NCBI GenBank assembly: GCA_037043015.1
Contig: CM073331.1
Coordinates: 2,191,501-2,255,500 of the forward strand
From: Bryum argenteum
Taxonomy: Eukaryota; Streptophyta; Bryopsida; Bryales; Bryaceae
Direction of reading: 5' to 3'
Length of the DNA: 64,000 nucleotides
Shown here: piece after piece, positions 1 through 11,816 of the stretch
How positions within the stretch are numbered: position 1 is the stretch's first letter
How the letters are laid out: each line of letters opens with the position of its first letter
Translations under genes and position numbers: made by a program
The notes under the pieces: generated by a model
What the model was told of the DNA's origin: nothing
The model's database searches: none
What the model saw: only the letters and a program-made list of their open reading frames with translations

Positions 1-1145
1 GCTATGGATCTCCTGAAGAGCACGGGGATTCTGAAGGCAAAGATTCTAATGACGGAGGACAAGGGTCTCCCTCGTTGCTGGATGCGGTTGATGCAGGGAA
101 AGCTAAAGGTGAAGCCGCGAAGGTAGTGTACAAGTTGAAGTTCCGCATATACAACTGACACCGGTTTCCAATTGTGGCTCTGTTACACCGGCCAAATTTC
201 CAATTTCTTTGGAAGACGTCGGTGCTACCCTCTCACCTGCTACATACTTGACACCAATATTAGGTTTGGTTGTTGTCTTTCGTGTGTGCTCTGAGCATGT
301 ATCAGGGTCGCCAACTATTCCTGACTCGGCAGTCGAGTCTGGTGATCGATCGGTCCAACAGAAGTCAAAGACTTGATCGTGGCAATGGAAGTCACATGGA
401 GAGCGCCACACGGATCAAATGTCTCTACCCCGTGTAGAAGCCATGGATGTGAGTGAAGGTTGCGATAGACGTCTCAATGGCGTTAGGCGATCACTACTGT
501 AGGATGTACTAGAGGCCCTCATCATGCACGTCGACAACACAGGGCCAGAAGGCCCCAAAAAGAAGATAAAAAAGATGGAATCATTAGCACCTGCATCGAA
601 GGCAATGGGCAAAAAAAAAAAAACTAGTAAAACAGTGACTTAGCCCCCTTTGGCGATTTGTATGTGATCCTTTAGCCTAGCTTCATTTCAAGACATGTAT
701 TAGCATAGCTGTTTAAGATGTGACATGCAGGCTAAGATTTGGATGGAGTGTCATGTAAAATAAGATCTTTCTTATCTTTTTGAGTTTATGAATATAACAT
801 GTTCTCGACTTGTAACTTGTGTGTTTATAACCCTCTTTTCTATTTCAGCAGGTTCCTATGTTAAATGTGCATGATATATCTAATGGGACAGAACTTCATC
901 CGATTCCACTAATTTGCCCCGTGGGTGGCCCTTGCCCCATGCCGGCTTTCACATATGTAACCAAGAACATTATGTTCCCACGGGTAACAATAAACCATGC
1001 CTTGGAAAGGAGTTGTACTTGTAGTGGACGGAATTGCTTGGATTCGCGAGGAGTTTGTGAGTGTGCGGCGAAGAATTGTGGCCAGTTTGCATATAGACGG
1101 GATGGACGATTGGCTCCTTTCATGTGTCAGGGACACGGAAACAGA

Positions 1146-1608
1146 TGATAAGAATATGTGGAAACTAACAAGAACTGACAGGAGCTTGAATTAACAAGAA
1201 GAGTACACGAACAACAACAAGAGAGATGAGCTAGAGCTCCAAGAGATGCGTTGTCGAGACTGAGGTTGCCCTCAGCCTCGACTCCTATATATACTAGCTA
1301 AAAAGAAGGTTCTCCAGAACCTTCCTCAACTTAGGACCTTCTAGGACCTTCCAAGAACTTCCAAGACCTTCCGAAGCTTCGGGGCCTTCCGGAAACTTCA
1401 AGGACCTTCAAAAACTTCCAGAGACTTCGGGAACTTCCAGAGTTTCGGAAGCTTCTAGAACCTTCTAGAACCTTCCTAAGTTGTCTACCTAGTACGTGGC
1501 CGTGACACAGGGAATCTTCAAGGAATCTTCGAGGAATCTTTTAGGGAATCTTCAGAGAATATTTTAGAAGAACCTTCTAGAAACTTCTTGTGTATGTCAG
1601 TGACATCA
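1146..1608 (-). repeat. LTR of the chromovirus (3' LTR in element orientation)
   Basis: About 463 bp, directly repeated at 6830-7297. It contains a run of degenerate short repeats built on AACCTTC/ACTTCCAAG, where most LTR differences lie. Its left edge abuts the interrupted pre-SET exon. Confidence 0.9.
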
Positions 1609-4600
1609 CCTCCCCTTCTAGCTCCGAGGTCTCGAGAAACAACGTTGTTGTTAGTCAATACCAACGCAGAAAATGAAAATCTGCCGCATGACATCCGCAA
1701 TAAACTCCAATTGTTGTTCACGAGGCAAGTGGTTCATCGGTCCTTGAAGCCAACGATAGTGGCCGACACCTTCCACTTCCTCGAGCAAGCGTAAACACGT
1801 GTCTTCGTTATGGAATTGTCCCCGCAAACACACCTTCCTCAGCGAGACCATTGAAAGCGGGCTCGACCTCAAATACAATCACCACCGATCGATTGCTCGG
1901 AATCCCTCCGTCGGCGCGTCGTGCGCGCAGCGGTTCTTCATCTCAGGTCGCCTTCGAGAGTTGGTTGGTTGAGATGGCATAACTGGTATGCTATCTATCT
2001 CTTGACTATCCATGACTAAAAACCAAACTATGACTATAGAGAAATTCTATCTAGAACAAAATATGTAAATCAAATGTTAATCAATGTTGTGTTCACTCTC
2101 CCCCTTTTATTCTCCTGAGTGGGCAAGCGTCAGAGAGAAGTTATCGTCGGAAAGGCTTAGGTTTATGAGGATATCGTTGATGAAATTCCTGTACCTTTTC
2201 CGGCGCATTTACAAGATTTTCGGCATGTTCCCACGTTCTTTCATTGATATCGTATCCGCTCCAATGCACAAAATACTCCAAGTTTCCCCTTCGCGCCGTG
2301 AATCCAAGACCTTATCCACCTCATATTCCTCGTGGTTCTCAATTTCGATACTAGGTGGCGGCCCTCGCACTCTTCCCGGAAAAGTCGACTCGATAAGGTT
2401 CCAATAAAGACACGTGGAAGACCTGGATGTACCTTCATAGTAGTAGTAACTCCAACCGATACGCCACCTGGATTGATTTGTTTCGGATGGCAAATGGTCC
2501 CAATCTTCGATAGTCCAACTTATCACACGGCCGCTTGGTCTTGATATTCCGTCGAAGCGACCATACTTTATCTCCGATCTTGAAAGTAGGTGCCTCATTC
2601 GAAATTTATCTCATGGACGCCTTCAGACGACTCTTGGGCGGTTTGCAATTGAAGTCTCAGCGTTGCTTGAAGTTCCGATAGTCGCGCCGCAAAATCTTCT
2701 TTCATTGGGTTGTTATTGGCCGGCTGAATTCCATAAATCAAGCTTCGGGTGGTATCCGTAGTTGGCAAAGAATGGTGTTTGTTGGGTCGACGCATTGAAT
2801 AGTGTTGTTGTAGGCGAACTAACTCGGCAAGCGGTAGATACTCGATCCAATCGTCTTCTTGCGATAGTTGATGGTGCAACGTAGATCTGCTCCAATACTT
2901 GATTCACCCGTTCCGTCTGTCCGTCGGTTTGAGGATGAAATGCCTAAGAAAAGCTTGATATCCACCTTCAATATCTCAAATAGAGATTTCGAACTTGGAG
3001 ACGGATTTGGGTTCCGCGATCCGACACAATAATATCATCGGCAAGCCGTGATAACGATATACATTATCGAAAGAGTCTTGTCAGTATCTTCGCTCGACGA
3101 TGTCTTCTTGCAAGGAACAAAATGCGCCATCTTCGTCACCGATCTACCACAACAAAATCTTTGTCACAAACGAGTTTGAAGGCGGCAGGTCCGTAATGAA
3201 ATCCATGGAAACTGAAGACCATGGTCGATGCGGGATAGGCAATGGCTGCAAAAGTCCATAGGGGCGATGCCGAGGGTTCTTCGACCTTGAACAAATATCA
3301 CAAGAGAGAACAAACTCCTTCACATCCTTCCACATTTGGGGCCACCAAAAGTCTCGCGAAATAAGCACCAATGTCTTGTTGTATCCAAAATGTCCTGCAA
3401 CTGGAAAGTCATGGCGTGATTGGAGGACTCGAAGTCGTGTTCGTCCCCTAGGAATATACAGTCGCTCTTCAAAGTACAAAAGATCTCTTTCCACCTTGAA
3501 CTTGTCATTATCAGCACGCTTCTTGATCTCGAGAGCTACAGAATCTTCAATTGTCGCAGTACGTATCTGGTTAAGGAAGTTCGTATCAATTGGCGTAATG
3601 AAGCGCAAATTTTAAAATGCTCGGTTTTATTGAATGTGGTGCATTGTTGATCAAACGCCGCTTCTCTCGGCCTTAGGCGCAGATACGATCTCGCCGATAA
3701 GGCATCGGATAGTCCTTGTTGCTACCAGGCCGATAGGTAATAACAAAGTCAAATCGTGACAACGACATATTCCACCGAGCAGCGTCGATTCAAGACTCGA
3801 GCCGACATAAAGTACTCCAAATTCTTGTGATCCGTGTATACGGTGTTTTGGATGTCTGTGGCGCGCCGAGAAAGTGTCGCCACTCTTGGAAGGAATCTAC
3901 TATGGCAAGAAGTTCCTTATCGTGGATTTATAATAATTGATTTCAGTGTTGAGAAAACTTTCGAGAATAGAACGCCACTGGATGAAGCTTCCCGTCCACG
4001 TCCATCTGTGAAAGTACGGCTCCCAAAGCAAAATCGAAGCATCGGTCTCCAAATAGAAGGCCTTTGTAAAGTCAGGATGTACCAAGATTGGAGGTGTGAT
4101 AAATGCCATCTTGAGGTCTTGGAATGCCTTTTTTTGCTTGAGGTCCCCATTCGAGCTTGTCCTTACAAGTCAACCGAGTGAGTGGAGCAGCGACTCGAGA
4201 ATAATTCTTGATGAAGATTCGATAGAAGTTAGCAAATCCAAGAAAACATTGTACGTCTCTAACCGTCTTCGGAACCTCCCATGATACAATTGCTTCCACA
4301 TTCTTAGGGTCCATCTTCAAGCCGTCTGTAGTTGCAATGAACCCTAAAAACTCCATCTCGGTTTGGTGGAATAGGCACTTCTCCAACTTGGCGTAGAGTC
4401 CTCGTTCTCGTAGACCAAACGAACGTGCTTCTCGTGCTCTTCTTCGTTTTTGGAAAATATCAGGATGTCATCCAGATAGATGACAACAAAGTCGTCAAGG
4501 TGCTCCCGAAAGATGTCATTCATCATGTGTTGGAAAACAGCCGGAGCATTGGTAAGGCCAAAAGGCATGACATTATATTCAAAATGGCCATACCTTATGC

Positions 4601-6829
4601 GGAACATTTGTCTTCCACTCGTCTCCTTCCTCGATCCGCACGAGGTTGTAAGCTCCCCTAAGATCAATTTTGTAAAGATCTTTGCACGCCCGAGCCGCTC
4701 AAGAGACCAGAAATCGAGGGTAACGGGTAACGATTTTTCTTAGTTACCTTGTTGAGGCCTCGATAGTCCACGCACATTCGTAAGGAGCCATCCTTCTTCT
4801 TTACAAACAAGATCGGTGCCTCGGTGGCGACTTTGAATGACGAATGAAGTTCTTCGCTAGATTCTCGTCAATGTCTTTCGCGAGCCTTCGCTTAACTCCG
4901 TTTGAGAGATTGTAGATTGGGCCAAAAAGGCGGTTGTGCTCCTTCTTGCGGGTCTATGGCACGATCGTATGGCCGATCTTTCGGTAGTATGTCCGCGTTC
5001 TTCTTCAAACACGTCCTCAAAATCCTTGTATTGCTTCTGGTATGCTTGCCGTCGAACTCTTCTCCGTGCTAGTTGAAATTTGCATAGATGACAAAAAAGT
5101 CTTGCTTCTTTGGATGATCGTACGAACGCCCTTGCTCCAATAAACAATGGTTTCCCTATCTTGGGATGTCTACTAGGTTGGCTCTTGGAATGTTCTTTGG
5201 AAAAAGTCATTTTCCGCAACTTCCAATCTATGGTAGGGTTATGTTGTTCTAACCAAGAGAGACCTAGGATGACGAGGGTTTGGGGTTCTAATGACATTAA
5301 AAACGACGTAACTACTATGGTCCTTAAACGCCACCTCTATAGGTCTTGATTCATGGGTTCTGTTTGCCAGACAATAAAAGTCGTCCATCTATCACCTCTA
5401 CATAAACAGGTTTGGACTTCTGTACTAGACGAATCTTGTGGCGCTTAGCAAATTCTTCATCTAAAAAACAAGTAGATGCTCCCGAATCTAATAGAGCTAA
5501 AGTTTTGTGTTTTTGAGGACCAAGAGACAAGGAATTGTAAAACAACGGGCGGGTTGGACAGAGAAAGAGGAACACGATTGTTGTTGTGGCATTGAATCGT
5601 CCGGCCGCATGGTTCCTCTCAGTAGTCGGGCATCGTCGTTTTTTCGGGATCACCGCACTCCTAGTCTTAACAATGCGCCGGTTCGCTTCTTGGGGCAATT
5701 TCCAACCTTGTGGCCTTCTTTCTCCAGAAGACAAAAGAGTCCTTCTTCCATACGCCGTTTCTTCTCTTCCGGACTAAGAGCTACGACACGTGCGCGTCGA
5801 TTTGCATGGCTTCGCCTCCGAATGAGAACTCAAATTGTTTGCCAACATACTCGTGGTGTAGCGACTCGTTTGGTATTTTGGGCGCTGGTCTTGACGACAT
5901 TTGGAATAAACGGTTGTCGCACTTTATAGCTTGGCTAATGGCCGTTGAGCGTTTGCGGATCGGGAAGAGATAAAAGTAGGTCCTTCACATCATCCCTCAA
6001 ACCCCAATAAAACCGACTCACCAACCAATGCTTCTTGCTTGATTGATGTCACTGCTTGATTGTCTAAAATCCGATGCGTAGACTGATGCAGAGCGCATTC
6101 CTTGTCGTAGTGATCGGATCTTTGTTGTAGCCCATCGGACCTTGTCATGTTCGCCAAATGCTTCTGCAAATGCCTCCAAGAACGTCTCAAAGTTGCTCGA
6201 GAATTGGCGATCGTTTTCCGAACAAGGGGGCAAACCACGACAAAAAGCTTGCCGTGTAAGCGAGTTCCAACAAGTCCAACACGCGCCTCCTCCGTCGGAT
6301 ATCGTTCATTTTGAAAGAAATCGTTATCAACTTGATTTGGTTGACAAAACCTCGAAACTTGGAACGCGTTCCGTCGAACTTGTCAGGAAGACTAACTCTA
6401 GGCTCCTTCCGTTGTTGAATCATTGGGTTTTGTTGAACCAAAGGTGTAGTCGCCTCCTCCGGTGTAGTTGCTTGAGATGGTGAATCCGCGGATGATGTTA
6501 TCCCGGATGCTCCGTCATTGTGAAGTCTTGCCATGGCTCCTTCTATCTCCGCTTGTCTATGTGATAATGCGGCAAGAGCACTCATGATGGCGTCAATTTG
6601 GATTCCAAATTTTCAGCCATACTAACGTCTTGATCTTTGACTAAATCTACGAAAGAAAAGAAAAATTTGACAAGAGAACAATATTGGTTTAGAGGAGGGT
6701 AATCCGCAACCTCTAAAAAACACTAGCACACCTTCGAGAAGAGGGGTAATCCACTCTCTAACAAGAAGGGACTAACTCGATATTTATGAGAAGGTAGTCT
6801 CGACAAAATCATCGACACGGAAAAGCAGA

Positions 6830-7297
6830 TGATAAGAATATGTGGAAACTAACAAGAGCGACGGGGAGCTTGAATTAACAAGAAGAGTACACGAACAACA
6901 ACAAGAGAGATGAGCTAGAGCTCCAAGAGATGCGTTGTCGAGAGGCGAGGTTGCCCTCGGCCTCGACTCCTATATATACTAGCTAAAAAGAAGGTTCTCC
7001 AGAACCTTCCTCAACTTAGGACCTTCTAGGACCTTCCAAGAACTTCCAAGACCTTCCAGAAGCTTCCAGGGCCTTCCGGAAACTTCAAGGACCTTCCAAA
7101 AACTTCCGAGACTTCCGGGAACTTCGGAAGTTTCCGGAAGCTTCTAGAACCTTCTAGAACCTTCCTAAGTTGTCTACCTAGTACGTGGCCGTGACACAGG
7201 GAATCTTCAAGGAATCTTTGAGGAATCTTTTAGGGAATCTTCAGAGAATATTTTAGAAGAACCTTCTAGAAACTTCTTGTGTATGTCCGTGACATCA
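6830..7297 (-). repeat. LTR of the chromovirus (5' LTR in element orientation)
   Basis: About 468 bp, matching 1146-1608. A TATATATA stretch about two thirds of the way in from the transcription-upstream edge could be the element's promoter. Host exon sequence resumes directly after it at 7298. Confidence 0.9.
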
Positions 7298-8133
7298 TGT
7301 TACAGCGGGTAAGTTGGCTTACTAATATTTCTTATGTTTGTTATCCACTTAAAATTTTATTTCCAATTAGTACTTCATATCGGCATGTTAGTGCCTTGCA
7401 GGTGGAACCTCAGATGGTATTCTGTGACCAAGGGCAGGGGTGTTACCTGACTGGGCTACCATGACGCGGGAGAGCAAGTGATCAGAAGGAGTGCTGCGCG
7501 CATATCCCCCGGGTTTTCATCTCTGAATGCAACTTCACTTGTCCTTGTGGCATTGACTGTGGGAATAGGGTTGTCCAACGCGAGATGAAGGTGAAACTGG
7601 GGGTGTTTTGGACCGGACTAAAGGGATGGGGGTTAGGACTTTTGAAGCAATTCCAAGTGGGACTTTTCTATTTGAATATGTGGGTGAGGTGTGTAGTAAC
7701 GCAGAGTTGATTACAAGGGACAACCAACCACCTTTCCACGGAATATATACACTTGATCTGAATGCTGACTGGAGGACTAAGGCAGCAGTGACTGACACGG
7801 AGGCCATGTGCATTGAATGTATGTCTTACGGGAATGTGGCGAGGTTTGTCAATCACAGATGTGAAGATGCCAACTTGATCGACTTTCCTGTCCGCATAGC
7901 ATGAGGTCCCCAAACTAGCGAAGAGAGACGACCCCCCGATCTATCGGAGGGAGACGATGGGGCGCCGTTAAGGAATCCTATGTGATATCTCAAAAGCGAA
8001 AAAACGACAATGTCGAATCGTAAATTTTGATGATCTAGCGAAGATGTGTCAAGCGCGTCGGCGCCGTCAGTTGCTATTCGTGGGCTCAAAATTGTACTGC
8101 AGTACAGGAGTAGTAGATACTGCCAAATAGAAG

Positions 8134-8592
8134 CACTATTAGAAAATCCAACGTCCAAATCAACATAGAAACGTTGATATTTTCAGTTGATTCGGACGCG
8201 TTGATATGGACATTGATCAACACAAAAGTGTTGATATTATCTGTTGATTCGGTCAATGATATATATATTAAAAAAATTAAAATTAAAATTAAAATTGCTA
8301 CACTGTATGAGGTGGGCCCACCTCATACAGAATCCCTACACCGGTGAAACTGGTCGCAAGCTCCTAGCGCCAACAGCCGAGTTCAAACTCGTAACCTCCT
8401 CGCTCCCACCCCGTGTCTATAACCATCACACCACTTAAATCCGCCCATGGCTCCATGCACCTGCGCGTCTTATTTCTATACTTATAAGAAAACTTAACCA
8501 TTGGCTATTAATTTGCCTTGTAATTTATTAATTTTTTGTTTTTGCACTATTTCATGCAGGTATATTTTCCTACATGTAGAAAGAATTTCGAA

Positions 8593-8643
<51 letters not shown>

Positions 8644-9103
8644 GCTTGGGCGTCTTTTTACAGCCCAGCAGACTTTGAATATTTTTCACGATGTAAAAAG
8701 TGTTTTTTTTTTCAAAATTGTTTTTTGCACTATTTCATGCAGGTATATTTCTACATGTAGGAAAAATATCAAAATTTTTTGAATTTTTTCTTTTGAAGAA
8801 GTAATGATGTCCCAAAGCATCTTCGTTATTCAATTTGCATTTTAATCAATGTCAGAAAAAGATTCAAAAGATTCCCAAAGATTCCCAAGATTCTAGAAGA
8901 TTCCAAAAAAATTCCAAAAAGAATTCATATTTGATGAAATTTTGTTGATTCGGTCATTACACTACTCAAATCAACAAAATATATTTAGCAAACTGATGAT
9001 TTTTACAAAAAGCTCAAAAATCAGTGAAAACGGTTAATGCAGTGCCCTTAACAACAAAAATCCGTTGATTTTATATTTATTTGGTCAGAGTTTTCTAGTA
9101 GTG
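8134..9103. mobile_element. Non-autonomous CACTA-type DNA element
   Basis: The left end reads CACTATTAGAAAA and the right end TTTTCTAGTAGTG, an imperfect terminal inverted repeat starting with the CACTA signature. It is flanked on both sides by AAG (8131-8133 and 9104-9106), the 3-bp target duplication expected of CACTA/En-Spm elements. No transposase is present. The interior holds subterminal GTTGAT-rich short repeats, a tRNA-type SINE on the minus strand, a poly-T run of about 45 bp (8597-8640), and a direct duplication of a block with CACTATTTCATGCAGG (near 8545 and 8728). Confidence 0.75.
8270..8445 (-). mobile_element. tRNA-derived SINE inside the CACTA element
   Basis: Read on the minus strand, the sequence from about 8440 has an A-box-like TGGTGTGATGGTTATAG followed about 35 bp later by a B-box-like GAGTTTGAACTC, the internal RNA polymerase III promoter layout of tRNA-derived SINEs. 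The body includes a short palindrome (ATGAGGTGGGCCCACCTCAT) and ends in a T/A-rich tail (repeats of AATTTT). No target duplication was resolved. It is nested in the CACTA element, so it inserted later or was carried along. Confidence 0.5.
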
Positions 9104-9106
9104 AAG

Positions 9107-10159
9107 GTGTCTCCCTAGACCTTAGAAAGTAAAGAATTATAAGAAAGGAGCCTTACCCCTGCTACAGGCACTCCTTTTCAAGCTCGTTAGAGCCAAAAAA
9201 AAAAAAAAAAAATCTGTTTTTTTGAGGGAGTTATGGCCAAGATATTGTTTCAAGGGTTTGACCGCAAATTCCTCTGGGACCCCCAGAATTCTTCACAGTT
9301 TTGGCAGCTACAACTAATGGCAATAAACAACCCTTTCTAGAATATCCATTCCAAATTTTAAATTCATCTTTTTTTAGTACTTTTGAGTACTCTTTCGCCA
9401 AATTGTGTACCGTGATGCACTTTTCAAATGTTGGAAAAGTACAAATATTTTATAGTTGCATCTATATTTAGGAATGGGAGACAACTAATTCTAAATATTC
9501 ACAAGTGTTTGCAACTTTATCCTCAAAAACATAAGTACTTTCACTTAGGGAACTTTGCCAAACAAACCATTGAAAATCAAAGCTCCCTTTTAAACTCCTC
9601 TGTGACGTACTTTTTGATCCACTGTAGTGTGCTTCCACCCTCATTTATGCTTTTGTCTTCTAAGACAAACAAGCGAGCCCTACAAGCTAAAAGCGAGCCC
9701 TACAAGTTACAAAAAATGCACCATGCTCGGAGTGAAATGATGAATCGAGAGCAAGGGCCAATGCTTGTTAAGACTCTATCCCTAAGTCATCTGAAAACGT
9801 CTTACAAGTAGTGTGAGCAATTGAAAGTCATCATACGCTGCAGCACAAGGGGTTTAATCCGAGAGGACCACATTGAAGTGCATAACGAGAGTATAACCCA
9901 AGAGCACGAGGAGTCATGTCTTACCCAAGCAGAAACCTATGTCTAACACAAGAAAATTAGAAATGCACCGGTCCAAGTTGAGTCTACAGGAGAATACAAG
10001 CAAAAGTAACAAATGCAGCGGTCCAAATTGTAGAGTGTGTAATAACAGTGCAAATTCTAGAGACGACTGTAATGCGAAGGAGTCTAAAAACTGCCTTGAA
10101 GTTTAGAGAAAACTCAAGCTAAAAGCGGTCCGAACTGTAGATATCACTCAAGTTAAAAA
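9107..10159. other. Gene-free stretch
   Basis: No supported gene. An open frame of 127 codons at 9428-9811 has no recognisable motif and AT-driven composition. Short duplications are visible (AAGCGAGCCCTACAAG twice near 9670-9710). From about 9890 onward, scattered copies of a motif like AACCCAAGAGCACGAGGAGTC begin, continuing on the far side of the MITE. Confidence 0.5.
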
Positions 10160-10582
10160 AACCTCAATTCCGTGAAAATGGCGTTATTCCGCTAAAATGG
10201 CGCTTTTTGGGGTGCTTAAAATGAAAAAAATGATGCTCATTTTTGTCGAGTTTTGACATGATAGGGTAAATACTTCTGAACGGCTGTTCAAAAACAACAA
10301 TGTTTCTGAACGGCCGTTCAGAAATATTGCCCTTTTACTCTGTCCAAAGGTCAAAAACCATAAAAAATGTGTGATATTATGGAAATTTTGGTGATATTAC
10401 AGAAATTTTGATGATATTACGGAGTACATGTGTGATATCAATAAACATGCCATTTTGTAGGCATAAATACTTCTGAACTTCACTTCATAATATGCTTAAA
10501 AAATGGCACATTTGCACAATATGGCACTTTAGCTCCGCTAAAATGGCACATGGAATAGTGCCATTTTAATAGAATTGAGGTT
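10160..10582. mobile_element. MITE, family A (TIR AACCTCAATTCCG)
   Basis: Terminal inverted repeats begin AACCTCAATTCC on the left and end GAATTGAGGTT on the right, each followed inward by a second motif (AAAATGGC / GCCATTTTAA). The interior has palindromes such as TTCTGAACGGCCGTTCAGAA. The same family recurs at 28050, 28585, 37946, 42442 and 42685. No coding capacity. Confidence 0.75.
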
Positions 10583-10589
10583 AAAGGGT

Positions 10590-10860
10590 CTGAATAGTAG
10601 AGATCACTCAAGCTAAAATAAGAGATCATAACGACAGATCTAACTTATTCAATCTGACACACACAAAAGAATATACTAGAGTTTAACCAAAGTGTACAAG
10701 GAGTCTAACTCAAGAGCACGACTAAAGTCTAACAAAAAAACACAATGAGAGTCTAAGTCTAGAGTACAAGTGTAAATCCAAAGCACGACGAGAGTCTAAG
10801 AAAAGAGCACAACGAGAGTCTAACCCTAGAGCACGACGACAAGAGAATGTGTCTGGATGA
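10590..10860. repeat. Degenerate minisatellite, about 24-bp unit
   Basis: Imperfect tandem copies of a unit close to AGAGCACGACGAGAGTCTAA, clearest at 10680-10850. Related scattered units lie on the other side of the MITE near 9890-10140, so the MITE inserted into an older minisatellite tract. Confidence 0.6.
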
Positions 10861-11337
10861 CAACTAGTGTAAGGCGAGAGCTAGAGCGGATTGAAAAACA
10901 GGAGGGACAAGTTGGCCCTCTACACCATTAACCTTGGAGAACAATACGGACATTTTTGGTCAATTGAAATCATTGAAGTGGTACAATGTCTTGAAAATTA
11001 GCATTATATTAGAGAAATGTTTACTAAGTTGGTTGTGAGATGCAATAGATAGATCTTCATTTGTATGCAGACCTTTCATATGTAATAAGTCTCTAGAAAC
11101 AAAATGAGCGTAAGACTTTGTATGGTAGTTTTGAAATTAATATTTGGACTAATGAGCTTCGAGTATTGTGTTTACATGGGTAGTCCTTTAAAGTGTTCAC
11201 CATTAAAATTTTGAATCAAGGGTCATTGGATTACGTGTCAAATTCTTAAAGGTCAACTTTTGTAACTAAGAAGGTATTCACATCTACATGATGAACTAGA
11301 AAGAGTATAATACTTATGAAGTGTCACTACTTTACTT

Positions 11338-11339
<2 letters not shown>

Positions 11340-11378
<39 letters not shown>
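11340..11378. repeat. Poly-T tract
   Basis: A nearly pure run of about 38 T residues. It could be the tail of a minus-strand retroposon, but no body or target duplication was recognised. Confidence 0.8.
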
Positions 11379-11382
<4 letters not shown>

Positions 11383-11545
11383 TCCATAATAAGAAGGAAA
11401 AAAAATCTACTCTAAGGTTGCAAATAAACAAGTATTTATACAGCTGTGGCATTACTCTAGAACTATTATAGGAAGAGGTTGAAGATATAAATGTATCAAA
11501 ATATAGATGAAATTATACAAAAATTTTATATTTGAAAGGAATAAA

Positions 11546-11816
11546 CACTACTACAATTTGTGGGAGTTTGCAACGTTTTCTTCTCAAACGTGTCTAAAGT
11601 GTAGCAACGTTTTTGAACTTGCTTGAGCAATGTTCTCAAGTAAATAAGCAACGTTATCGGATTACCAAGCAACGTTATTTATGATCTAATTGAAAAAAAA
11701 TTCCTTTTTTTCTTGAGAAAATTGCTCAAGCAAGTTACAAAACGTTGTTGGACTTGAGCAATGTTTCACAAAAGCAACATTTGTAACGTTCCAAACCCCT
11801 CTCTTTTCTAGTAGTG
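11546..11816. mobile_element. CACTA-type MITE, family B
   Basis: Starts CACTACTACAA and ends TTTTCTAGTAGTG, 271 bp. The inside is built of inverted GCAACGTT and CTTGCTTGAGCAA motifs, so the transcript would fold as a long imperfect hairpin. Related copies are at about 30985-31248 and 33463-33730. Flanking trinucleotides are similar but not identical. Confidence 0.75.

Larger units (their letters stand above)
1146..7297 (-). mobile_element. Ty3/gypsy chromovirus (LTR retrotransposon fossil)
   Basis: A 6.15-kb LTR element in minus orientation. Recognisable parts in coding order: gag (about 6600-6190), aspartic protease with a DSGA motif (about 5630-5350), reverse transcriptase with YLDDIL (about 4900-4350), RNase H (about 4110-3700), integrase with its zinc-binding region and GLLQPL/MDFITDLP block (about 3610-2600), and a C-terminal chromodomain (about 2420-2270), which places it among plant chromoviruses. 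Direct LTRs of about 465 bp lie at both ends, with TG...CA termini in its own orientation. No clean 5-bp target duplication is visible. The copy is broken in several places. By eye the LTRs differ at about 4 percent; with a substitution rate borrowed from angiosperms that suggests an insertion one to two million years old. Confidence 0.93.
1..7908 (+). pseudogene. SUVR-type histone lysine methyltransferase relic (pre-SET + partial SET), split by a retroelement
   Basis: SUVR proteins (SUVR1/2/4 group) are plant nuclear enzymes that methylate histone H3 lysines through pre-SET and SET domains. The pre-SET exon starts at 849 or 852 after a polypyrimidine-AG acceptor and reads DISNGTELHPIPLI, then a Cys cluster (SCTCSGRNC, CECAAKNCG) and FAYRRDGRL up to about 1143, where a Ty3 element interrupts it. 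Beyond the element an 11-bp exon stub ends at a GTAAGT donor (7309); the next exon starts at 7402 and gives ECNFTCPCGIDCGNRVVQ, then SET sequence FEAIPSGTFLFEYVGE and GNVARFVNHRCEDANLI. Decay: an in-frame TGA at 7462-7464, a frame change near 7605-7610, and no sequence after FPVRI, so the catalytic C-terminal half of SET is missing. An acidic open exon at 1-122 ending at a GT donor is probably an upstream exon; its link to the pre-SET exon is not resolved. Family call firm, subgroup moderate. Confidence 0.75.

Noticed and set aside
9428-9811. A 127-codon frame
   Set aside because: No recognisable domain, AT-driven composition, and no supporting promoter, splice or duplication evidence.
9890-10860. 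Possible CRISPR-like spaced repeat
   Set aside because: Units are degenerate and spacing is irregular without unique spacers; this is a eukaryotic minisatellite tract.
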